From the NCBI GenBank assembly GCA_041629655.1, contig JBFKMV010000044.1, positions 1 to 29,238 on the forward strand: DNA of 29,238 nucleotides. Direction: 5' to 3'. The position numbers and the translations under genes are program-made. This DNA is from JBFKMV01 sp041629655 (GTDB lineage Bacteria > Acidobacteriota > Polarisedimenticolia > Polarisedimenticolales > Polarisedimenticolaceae). Below the pieces are notes generated by a model. The model was not told the origin of the DNA, did no database searches, and saw nothing but the letters and a program-made list of their open reading frames with translations. Below are positions 16,091 to 22,571 of the stretch, piece by piece (positions within the stretch are counted from its first letter, which is position 1; the number at the start of each line of letters is the position of its first letter).

Positions 16091-16119
16091 ATTATTTCGC
16101 CCCGGCGCGGGGGCGTCAA
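16091..16119 (-). promoter_or_regulatory. Promoter of the MMPL-uppP operon
   Basis: On the minus strand, TTGACG (16119-16114) and AATAAT (16096-16091) are 17 nt apart, each 5 of 6 to consensus. The spacer is occupied by a GC inverted repeat (CGCCCC at 16099-16104 against GGGGCG at 16110-16115), which could be an operator or reflect base composition. Confidence 0.7.
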
Positions 16120-16176
16120 GGATCGTGAAAGCAGCTCCGCCCGGTGGTTTCTCGAACGGCGGACGCTGCGGCAGCA

Positions 16177-16185
16177 TGCTATTCT
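16177..16185 (+). promoter_or_regulatory. Extended -10 promoter element for rocD
   Basis: TGcTATTCT is an extended -10 element 35 nt before the ornithine aminotransferase start. No clear -35 is visible, as expected for this promoter class. It lies in the 189-nt divergent region shared with the MMPL operon. Confidence 0.5.
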
Positions 16186-16219
16186 GAGCCCGAGCCGGTC
16201 AACCCGGGACGAGGTTCAT

Positions 16220-17443
16220 ATGGACACGACGAAAACGACTTCCGCGGAACACCTGATTCATCTCGAGGACGAGTACGGCGCGCACAACTATCACCCGTTG
16301 GATGTGGTGATCCACCGCGCCGAGGGCGTCTGGGTCTGGGACGTCGAGGGCAACAAGTACCTCGACTTCCTCGCCGCCTACTCGGCCGTGAACCAGGGAC
16401 ACGCGCACCCGCGGATCCGCGCCGCGCTGGTCGAGCAGGCCGGCCGGGTCACGCTCACCTCGCGCGCGTTCCGCAACGACCGGCTCGGCCCGCTGTACAA
16501 ACAGGTCTCCGACCTGACCGGCTACCGCCGGATGCTGCCGATGAACACCGGCGCCGAGGCGGTCGAGACCGCGATCAAGGCCGCCCGCAAGTGGGGCTAC
16601 AAGGTCAAGGGCGTGCCCGAGGGGCAGGCCGAGATCCTGGTGTTCGAGGGCAATTTCCACGGCCGCACGACCACGATCGTCGGCTTCTCCAGCGACGACC
16701 AGACCCGTGACGGCTTCGGTCCGTTCACGCCGGGGTTCACGATGCTGCCCTACGGGGATCTCGCGGCCGTCGAGCGGGCGATGAACCCGAACGTCGTCGC
16801 CGTGCTGATCGAGCCGGTGCAGGGTGAGGCCGGGATCATCATCCCGCCCCAGGGCTACCTCAAGGGCATCGAGAAGCTGTGCAAGCAGCACCGCGCGCTG
16901 TTGATCTGCGACGAGATCCAGTCGGGGCTCGGACGGACGGGCCGGCTGTTCGCGAGCGAGTTCGAGAACGTGCGTCCCGACATCATCACGATCGGCAAGG
17001 CGCTGGCCGGAGGCTACTACCCGGTCTCGGCGATCGTGGCCGACGACGAGGTGATGGGCGTGTTCCACCCCGGCGATCACGGCTCGACGTTCGGCGGCAA
17101 CCCGCTGGCCTGCGCGGTCGCGCAAGAGGCGCTCAGCGTGCTGGTCGGGGACAAGCTGATCGAGAACTCCGAGCGCCTCGGCGCCTACTTCCTCGAGCGG
17201 CTGCGCGGCATCGAGAGCCCGCACATCAAGGAGGTCCGCGGCATCGGGCTGTGGATCGGGCTGGAGCTCCGGCCCGAGGCCGGCGGCGCGCGCCGCTTCT
17301 GCGAGGCGCTCCAGCGGCACGGGCTCTTGTGCAAGGAGACGCACGTCACCACGATCCGCTTCGCCCCGCCGCTCGTGATCACGCGCGACGAGCTGGACTG
17401 GGCGCTGGAACGGATCGAAGCCGTGTTCCGCGAGCTGGCGTAG
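16220..17443 (+). CDS. rocD: Ornithine aminotransferase
   Basis: This 407-residue class III PLP aminotransferase converts L-ornithine and 2-oxoglutarate to glutamate-5-semialdehyde and glutamate, linking arginine and proline metabolism. It shows the highly conserved OAT N-terminus YGAHNYHPLDVVIHRAEG and SAYSAVNQGH-like AYSAVNQGHAHPRI. It also has NTGAEAVETAIKAARKWGY, FHGRTTTIVGFS, the PLP-binding acid in CDEIQSGLGRTG, and the Schiff-base Lys in TIGKALAGGYYPVSA. Length matches the family. The ATG has GAGG 8 nt upstream, and an extended -10 precedes it. The AAA+ gene begins 7 nt after its stop, so the genes may share a transcript although their roles look unrelated. Confidence 0.95.
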   Translation: MDTTKTTSAEHLIHLEDEYGAHNYHPLDVVIHRAEGVWVWDVEGNKYLDFLAAYSAVNQGHAHPRIRAALVEQAGRVTLTSRAFRNDRLGPLYKQVSDLTGYRRMLPMNTGAEAVETAIKAARKWGYKVKGVPEGQAEILVFEGNFHGRTTTIVGFSSDDQTRDGFGPFTPGFTMLPYGDLAAVERAMNPNVVAVLIEPVQGEAGIIIPPQGYLKGIEKLCKQHRALLICDEIQSGLGRTGRLFASEFENVRPDIITIGKALAGGYYPVSAIVADDEVMGVFHPGDHGSTFGGNPLACAVAQEALSVLVGDKLIENSERLGAYFLERLRGIESPHIKEVRGIGLWIGLELRPEAGGARRFCEALQRHGLLCKETHVTTIRFAPPLVITRDELDWALERIEAVFRELA

Positions 17444-17450
17444 CGGCGTC

Positions 17451-18305
17451 ATGAACGAAGCCCGGACTCCCCGCACGGTCGAGACCGAGGGAGTGCGGCT
17501 GCACCTGGCGCATCCGGACGAGCTCCCGGTGGAGTGGGTCGGCCAGCACGAGACGCTCAAGCAGCTCCTCGCCGCGTGGAGCGTGATCGACCCGCGCGAC
17601 CTCCCGATGAACCCGCGGCTGCTGGGCAAGCCCGGCGTGGGCAAGACCACGCTGGCCTACGCCGGCGGTCGCGCGCTGGGACGCGACGTGTACATCTTCC
17701 AGGCCACGATGGACACCCGTCCCGAGGACCTGTTGATCACCCCGGTGGTGGACAAGCAGGGGGCGATCCGCTACGTCGCCTCCTCGCTGGTCACGGCGAT
17801 GATCGTCGGCGGCGTCGCGATCCTCGACGAGGGCAACCGGATGTCGGAAAAGTCGTGGGCCTCGTTGGCGCCGCTGCTGGACAACCGTCGCTACATCGAG
17901 TCGATCGTGGCCGGCGTCAAGGTCAAGGCCCACGCCGACTTCAGGATCGTGGCCACGATGAACGACGACGCCTCGACCTACGAGCTGCCCGAGTACATCC
18001 ACTCGCGGCTCCAGCCGCAGATCCACCTCGACTTTCCCGACCGCGAGGAGGAAAAGCAGATCCTCTCGGCGAACCTGCCGTTCTCGGACGAGGCGATCCT
18101 GGACTACGTGGCCGACTTTCTGCAGTCCGCGCACGCCGCGGACGAGGCCTACACCGTCCGTGACGGGATCAACATCGCCCGCTACGCACTGAAGGTGCTG
18201 GCGGACCGGCCCGACGGCGAGCCGCCCGGCGACGGTCTGAAGCAGGTGCTGCGCTCGGCGGTGGTGCACGTGCTCAGCGAGGACGCGCTGCGGCACCTCG
18301 AGTAG
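17451..18305 (+). CDS. MoxR/CbbQ-type AAA+ ATPase
   Basis: This 284-residue AAA+ protein has Walker A GKPGVGKT (59-66, Lys65), Walker B VAILDEGNR (Asp126, Glu127), sensor 1 in VATMNDD (Asn171) and an arginine-finger candidate Arg186 in IHSRLQPQ. The inserted hairpin after the Walker A and the EGNRMSEKSWASLAPLLDNR stretch fit the MoxR/CbbQ/NirQ class (helix-2 insert clade). These ATPases remodel or load metal into partner proteins, which usually carry a VWA domain. No VWA protein is adjacent. Instead a TraB-like protein starts 3 nt after its stop. No clear ribosome site is seen before the ATG; coupling to rocD (7-nt gap) is likely. Confidence 0.9.
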   Translation: MNEARTPRTVETEGVRLHLAHPDELPVEWVGQHETLKQLLAAWSVIDPRDLPMNPRLLGKPGVGKTTLAYAGGRALGRDVYIFQATMDTRPEDLLITPVVDKQGAIRYVASSLVTAMIVGGVAILDEGNRMSEKSWASLAPLLDNRRYIESIVAGVKVKAHADFRIVATMNDDASTYELPEYIHSRLQPQIHLDFPDREEEKQILSANLPFSDEAILDYVADFLQSAHAADEAYTVRDGINIARYALKVLADRPDGEPPGDGLKQVLRSAVVHVLSEDALRHLE

Positions 18306-18308
18306 CCC

Positions 18309-20348
18309 GTGGCGGCGCGATCCGAGCCCGGGCTGTTCCCGATCGCACGCGACGGGGTGCACGTGCTCCCCGTGCTGCACGAGTGCCTGGAGCTGGCCGA
18401 CCTGGTGCGGCTGGCCTTCGAGCGCCTGGACCCGGACGCCGTGGTGGTCGAGATCCCCTCGTCGCTGGAGCGGGTGTGGCTCCGGGCGGTCGACCGGCTG
18501 CCCGCCGTCTCGGTGGTGCTGTACGACAACGCGCGCGGGCAGACGATCTACCTGCCGGTCCAGCCCGCGGACCCGCTGGTCGAGGCGGCGCGGAGCGCGC
18601 GCGAGCGCGGCCTGCCGCTGGCCTGCGCCGATCTCGACGTGGACGGCTACTCGGACTACCGCGACCCGGTTCCCGACCCCTACGCGGTACTGCGGCTGGG
18701 GCTCGCCGCGGTGTACGGCGCGTTCCGTGCCGTGCCCCGCAAGGCCGACCCGCTGGACGCGCGACGCGAAGCCGCGCTGGCCTACCACGCGCGCCGGTTG
18801 CGCTCGGAGGGCCGGCAGCGCGTGCTGTTGCTGTGCGGGATGCACCATGCCGGGGGCGTCGGGCGCGCGCTGGAACGCGAGCAGGCGATCCCGCTGACCC
18901 GGCCGGCGCGGAAGAACGTCCGGCTGGTCCACCTGCATCCCGACTCGCTGGGCGAGGTGCTGCAGGAGATTCCGTTCCACGTCGCCGCCTACGAAACGCG
19001 CCGGCGGCGTTTTCCCCCCGAGCCGTCCGCGGGCGGATCCGCCGCGCCCGGACGCGACTACGGCCCGTTCCGTGTGCTGAGCGGCGGCCGCGGGGACGCG
19101 CCGGACCGGGTGGCCGACGCGGTGTCCCGAGCCGCGCGTCGCGCGGGTTGGGCCGGCTGGGACGAGCACTTCTCCGGCGGCGAGCCGGGACCGGGGGCGT
19201 CCGGCGGCGAGGCGGGGTTGCCCGGTCCGCTCGACCGGCTGCGTTTGCACTGGTCGTTGCTCCAGGAGTCGGAGCGCGCGCTGGTGGCTGCGGCACCCGA
19301 CGAACGGGTCGAGCCGTGGCAACGACACAACCTGGCCCGCTTCAGCCGCAACCTGGCCCGCGCCTCGGGCAAGCTGGTCTGCGATCTCTACGACCTGCTG
19401 GTGGCGGCGCGGGGCTGCGTGTCGGAGAACTTCGCCTGGGAGACCCACCGCCTGGCGACGGCTTACCCGTTCCAGCCCGAGGCGGTCGCCGGGATCCCGA
19501 CGGCGAGGATCCGGGCCGACCAGATGTTCGACGGCGTACGCCGGATCCGGCTGTTCCACCGCACGCCGCGCCGCAAGCGCGGCGGCTGGGACCGACTGCT
19601 GCGTCGCAAGCGGCTCGACGAGCGCTGGCCGGGGGAGTGGCTTCAGGGCTTCGACGGCGACGCGATCTGCTCCTACCCGCCGGAGGACGTGATCGTCGAG
19701 AACTTCGGCCGCTACCTGCAACGGCGCAGCAAGCGGGTGCTGTCCGAGGAGAAGGCGCGCTCGGTGCCTTTCACCACCTCGGTGCTGGACGGGATCGACG
19801 TGCGCGAGACGATCCGGCACCTGCACGACCGGCAGATCTGGGTCCGCGAGCTGGGGCGCGTGCCGGGAGGCATCGGCTCGGTGGTGGTGATCTTCGACGA
19901 GGACGACGAGCCGCCGGAGCGGTTTCCCTACTGCCAGACGTGGCTCGGGGAGCACGACCAGGAATCGGACATGGCATTCTATGCCACCGACCCGACCCAG
20001 GGGGTCGTCGGCCCCGGGATCTGCCGCGTCAGCTACGGCGGGTTCTTGCTCTCCTCGCCGCCCCGCCGGATGATCGACGCCTGGACCGACCCCGACTACC
20101 GCTTCGCCGAGCGCAAGTCCGAGACGCTGTTGCTGGCCGCGCTGGACTACTCCGAGGAACGGGTGGTGGTTCACGTCGCGGCCCGGCCGCCGCGCTCGAT
20201 GCTCCAGCAGCTCGCCGCGCGGCTCGGCCGGCGGATCCTGTTCGTCCCGATCGGCACGTTGTCGCCGGGCACGTTGCGACGTATAAGGGTGATGCACATC
20301 CTGAGCGGGTACGACAAGCGCGAGATCGCCAAGGACTACGTCTGGTAG
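18309..20348 (+). CDS. Large protein with TraB/PrgY-like N-terminal domain, partner of the MoxR ATPase
   Basis: This protein has 679 residues from a GTG start 3 nt after the ATPase stop. Residues 15-200 follow the TraB/PrgY/Tiki-type pattern: VLPVLHE (His24, Glu25), then PDAVVVEIPSS (Glu48), and later LLLCGMHHAGGVGRALE (His179/His180), matching the GxxHxxG motif near the end of that fold. This resembles DUF5682 proteins found beside MoxR ATPases. Residues about 310-680 are unknown, partly helical and Arg-rich. A C-terminal segment around VVVIFDEDDEPPERFP and VGPGICRVSYGGFLLSSPP has several conserved-looking Asp, Gly and Trp. There is no signal peptide or membrane helix, so it is probably cytosolic. 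I infer that the ATPase remodels or activates it. Function unknown; the TraB relation is by motif only. Confidence 0.78.
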   Translation: MAARSEPGLFPIARDGVHVLPVLHECLELADLVRLAFERLDPDAVVVEIPSSLERVWLRAVDRLPAVSVVLYDNARGQTIYLPVQPADPLVEAARSARERGLPLACADLDVDGYSDYRDPVPDPYAVLRLGLAAVYGAFRAVPRKADPLDARREAALAYHARRLRSEGRQRVLLLCGMHHAGGVGRALEREQAIPLTRPARKNVRLVHLHPDSLGEVLQEIPFHVAAYETRRRRFPPEPSAGGSAAPGRDYGPFRVLSGGRGDAPDRVADAVSRAARRAGWAGWDEHFSGGEPGPGASGGEAGLPGPLDRLRLHWSLLQESERALVAAAPDERVEPWQRHNLARFSRNLARASGKLVCDLYDLLVAARGCVSENFAWETHRLATAYPFQPEAVAGIPTARIRADQMFDGVRRIRLFHRTPRRKRGGWDRLLRRKRLDERWPGEWLQGFDGDAICSYPPEDVIVENFGRYLQRRSKRVLSEEKARSVPFTTSVLDGIDVRETIRHLHDRQIWVRELGRVPGGIGSVVVIFDEDDEPPERFPYCQTWLGEHDQESDMAFYATDPTQGVVGPGICRVSYGGFLLSSPPRRMIDAWTDPDYRFAERKSETLLLAALDYSEERVVVHVAARPPRSMLQQLAARLGRRILFVPIGTLSPGTLRRIRVMHILSGYDKREIAKDYVW

Positions 20349-20355
20349 CGATTTC

Positions 20356-20364
20356 TGGTACACT
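20356..20364 (+). promoter_or_regulatory. Extended -10 element before the zinc-ribbon gene
   Basis: TGgTACACT is a good extended -10 element, 8 nt after the preceding stop codon. It would give a leader of about 85 nt for the gene at 20456. No convincing -35 is visible. Confidence 0.4.
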
Positions 20365-20455
20365 GGAAGCGCTTGCCACCTCGCTAGACGCCTTGTTTGC
20401 CGATCCGAACGCCGGACCCGCGGTGCGGGAGCGCACCGGCGAAGCGGAGCAACCC

Positions 20456-20929
20456 ATGAGCAGGAAGTACCGCCAACAGGGCTACCAGGACTCCGACCGC
20501 GACCGCGATCGGGAACGTGGACCGCGTGTGCGTCCTCCGGCCCCCGCGCGCAGCACGCTCACGCCCGAGGAGCGCGCGCAGCGGCGCGGCCTGCGGCACG
20601 CGCTCGACCGCGAGGCCAACGAGGTGGTGCGCTGCCACGTCTGCGGGCGCAGCATCGAAGACTTCGGCGTGATCGCCGCCGACTCGGTCTGCCCGCACTG
20701 CAACGCCGAGCTCCACTGTTGCCGGGCCTGCCAGCACTTCGACAGCGGCGCGCGCTGGCAGTGCAAGGCCGAGATCGAGCAGCCCGTCGCCGACAAGGCC
20801 AAGCGCAACACCTGCGGCAAGTTCGCCCCGCGGATGGTGCTCGACGCGACCGGCCGTCGCGCCCCGCGGCGCGGCACGGGCCGGTCCAACGATCCCAAGG
20901 CCGCGTTCGAGAACCTGTTCAAGCGTTGA
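20456..20929 (+). CDS. Double zinc-ribbon protein of unknown function
   Basis: This 157-residue protein begins with a charged, disordered, Asp/Arg-rich tail. It then shows Cys pairs 60/63 and 79/82 (one zinc site) and Cys 89/92, 103 and 120 (second site), plus Cys88. The second half reads CCRACQHFDSGARWQCKAEI...DKAKRNTCGKFAPR. That matches a small uncharacterised family I recall from Acidobacteria and deltaproteobacteria, with a CRxCxHFD...QCxEP...NxCxxF pattern. There is no DNA-binding helix visible. GGAG lies 7 nt before the ATG. The stop is shared in a TTGA overlap with a possible TTG start of the next gene. Zinc binding is inferred from the Cys pattern. Confidence 0.85.
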   Translation: MSRKYRQQGYQDSDRDRDRERGPRVRPPAPARSTLTPEERAQRRGLRHALDREANEVVRCHVCGRSIEDFGVIAADSVCPHCNAELHCCRACQHFDSGARWQCKAEIEQPVADKAKRNTCGKFAPRMVLDATGRRAPRRGTGRSNDPKAAFENLFKR

Positions 20930-20934
20930 ACACC

Positions 20935-22026
20935 GTGCGGTTCCCGCTCCAGCTGTTGCTGCCCTGCGCGTTGCTGCTCGCCGCCGGCGCCGGTGCCGGC
21001 GCCGCGGAGGCCGATGCTCCGACCCGGCCGGAGGAAGCGCCGGGTTCCCGGACGATGCTGGCGGACGGGGCCTACCCGATCGAGGTCTCGATCTCGTTCA
21101 GCGCGGCGTTGTTCCACTGGCTGGATTCGTTGACCGGGCTCGAGGACGCCGGCATGAGCGCGGGCAAGACGGTCCAGGCACACCGCGCCGAATACGACCG
21201 GCGCTTCGGCCGACCCCGCGGCACCGAGGCGGCGATGCTGCGGCGCTTCGGCGAGATCCGGCGCGGGTTCGTGCGGCGCCACCTGGGAGGCGCGACGCTG
21301 GCGGGCGATCCCGAGGCCGGCCCCAACTCGCTGCTGGTGGCGTTCCTCGAGGAGCCGGACCTCAAGCGGGCCTTGCGACGCGCGGCCAAGCTGCTCGGTC
21401 CCGACGAGCACGCCGAGCTGCGCGCGATCCTGGAGCACTTCGCCCCCAGGTACGAGCGGATCTGGAACGACGGCCGGATCCCGCGGCGCTTCCTCGAGCG
21501 CATCAAGCAGGACGGCCAGCTCGACCGGCTGGTCGAGCTCTTGGTGTGGATCGCGGAGTTCTTCGGCGTCGACCCGCAGGCCGGGCCGGTCCCGCACGTG
21601 GTGCTGACCCCGGTCCAGTCCGGCTACGGGACGCACGCCCAGGCCAACGGGCGACACCTGCTGATCGAGCTGCGCTGGCTCGACGACCTGTCGACCACCG
21701 CCAGCGTGATCGTGCACGAGAACGTACACCTGTTGATGCATCGCATCGAGGACGAGCGGATGCAGCAGCTCGAACGGCGCATCCGCGAACTGGACGCGAT
21801 GGAGGCCGGCGGCCTGCTGCGCGAGGCCCTGCCGACCGCGCTGGGCCAGGGGATCGCCGACCGGCGCTTCCGCGGCTCCGGCGACGCGGATCGCCCGTGG
21901 TACCACATCCGCGCCGTCGACCGTTACGCCAAGCAGATCTTTCCCCTGATCGATCGCGCGATCGCCGGTGACGGCACGTTCGACCAGCGCCTGCTGGAGC
22001 AGCTGCTGGCGCTTCACCGGCCCTGA
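20935..22026 (+). CDS. Secreted HExxH zinc metallopeptidase-like protein
   Basis: This protein has 363 residues from the GTG at 20935; a TTG at 20926, overlapping the upstream TGA, is the alternative. The N-terminus is a signal peptide (RFPLQLLLPCALLLAAGAGAGA), so it acts in the periplasm or outside. Residues 257-270 contain the zincin signature HENVH (261-265) in a hydrophobic helix SVIVHENVHLLMHRI. Glu297 (LLREALPTALGQG), about 32 residues later, is a candidate third zinc ligand as in gluzincins. The preceding region (about 55-210) is helical. I do not recognise a named peptidase family. Peptidase activity is inferred from the motif and the secretion signal. Confidence 0.8.
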   Translation: MRFPLQLLLPCALLLAAGAGAGAAEADAPTRPEEAPGSRTMLADGAYPIEVSISFSAALFHWLDSLTGLEDAGMSAGKTVQAHRAEYDRRFGRPRGTEAAMLRRFGEIRRGFVRRHLGGATLAGDPEAGPNSLLVAFLEEPDLKRALRRAAKLLGPDEHAELRAILEHFAPRYERIWNDGRIPRRFLERIKQDGQLDRLVELLVWIAEFFGVDPQAGPVPHVVLTPVQSGYGTHAQANGRHLLIELRWLDDLSTTASVIVHENVHLLMHRIEDERMQQLERRIRELDAMEAGGLLREALPTALGQGIADRRFRGSGDADRPWYHIRAVDRYAKQIFPLIDRAIAGDGTFDQRLLEQLLALHRP

Positions 22027-22035
22027 CCGGCGGCC

Positions 22036-22452
22036 CTACTCCCCGATCACCTTGACCAGCACGCGCTTGGCGCGGCGCCCGTCGAACTCGCCGTAGAAGA
22101 TCTGCTCCCAGGGACCGAAGTCGAGCTGGCCCGCGGTCACGGCGACGACCACCTCGCGGCCCATGATCTGGCGCTTGTGGTGCGCGTCCCCGTTGTCCTC
22201 CCCGGTGCGGTTGTGCCGGTAACGCGACGGCTCGTGCGGGGCGAGCTGCTCGAGCCAGTCCTTGTAGTCCTGGTGCAGCCCCGACTCGTCGTCGTTGATG
22301 AACACGCTGGCGGTGATGTGCATCGCGTTGACCAGGCACAGCCCCTCGCGGATCCCGCTCTCGGCCACGACCTGCTCGACGTCGCGCGTGATGTTGACGA
22401 AGTCCATCCGCGCGGGCACGTTGAACGTCAGGTGACGCGTCTTGGATTTCAC
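22036..22452 (-). CDS. YjbQ/UPF0047 family protein
   Basis: This 138-residue protein matches the YjbQ/UPF0047 family over its full length. Landmarks are CLVNAMHITASVFINDDESGLHQDY, HNRTGEDNGDAHHKRQIMG and QLDFGPWEQIFYGEFDGRR, with conserved His and Asp residues around a putative metal or anion site. E. coli YjbQ has been linked to a weak thiamin-phosphate synthase side activity; the physiological role is open. The GTG start at 22452 is chosen because a GGGAGGG purine run lies about 9 nt upstream and the family begins with a short basic strand. It is convergent with the zincin gene, with a 9-nt gap. Confidence 0.92.
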   Translation of the reverse strand: MKSKTRHLTFNVPARMDFVNITRDVEQVVAESGIREGLCLVNAMHITASVFINDDESGLHQDYKDWLEQLAPHEPSRYRHNRTGEDNGDAHHKRQIMGREVVVAVTAGQLDFGPWEQIFYGEFDGRRAKRVLVKVIGE

Positions 22453-22474
22453 GGTTCGCTTCCCTCCCTCACTG

Positions 22475-22488
22475 CGGTCGCGCGACCG
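22475..22488. promoter_or_regulatory. Perfect 14-bp palindrome in the divergent yjbQ/GT-C promoter region
   Basis: CGGTCGCGCGACCG reads the same on both strands. It is centred about 48 nt upstream of the predicted start point of the glycosyltransferase operon and just upstream of the YjbQ ribosome site. A regulator-binding site is possible. In DNA this GC-rich a chance palindrome is also plausible. Confidence 0.35.
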
Positions 22489-22517
22489 GAGCCCGTCCAG
22501 GATACAGCCGCCTCGAC

Positions 22518-22523
22518 TATAAT
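22518..22523 (+). promoter_or_regulatory. Consensus -10 box (TATAAT) of the GT-C operon
   Basis: An exact TATAAT is striking in DNA this GC-rich. The -35 position (22495-22500, GTCCAG) is poor, so an activator may be needed. The predicted start point falls near 22530, at the GTG of the 13-codon leader frame. Confidence 0.65.
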
Positions 22524-22529
22524 CCGCCC

Positions 22530-22571
22530 GTGACTCGCGACGAGACCTGCAACGGGACAGGCCAGCGGTGA
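22530..22571 (+). other. Possible leaderless 13-codon leader ORF
   Basis: GTG at 22530 coincides with the predicted transcription start. It opens a 13-codon frame (VTRDETCNGTGQR) whose TGA overlaps the GTG start of the first glycosyltransferase gene (GTGA, 22568-22571). This gene has no good ribosome site of its own. The frame may couple ribosome delivery to it, or be chance. Confidence 0.3.

Noticed and set aside
13682..16219. A long plus-strand open frame running into rocD from upstream
   Set aside because: It is the antisense of the MMPL gene. The real rocD starts at 16220, where the family similarity and ribosome site begin.
17379..20363. A 994-codon minus-strand open frame opposite the MoxR and TraB-like genes
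   Set aside because: Composition is a mirror of GC-biased codons with no recognisable motifs, while the plus strand holds a full AAA+ motif set.
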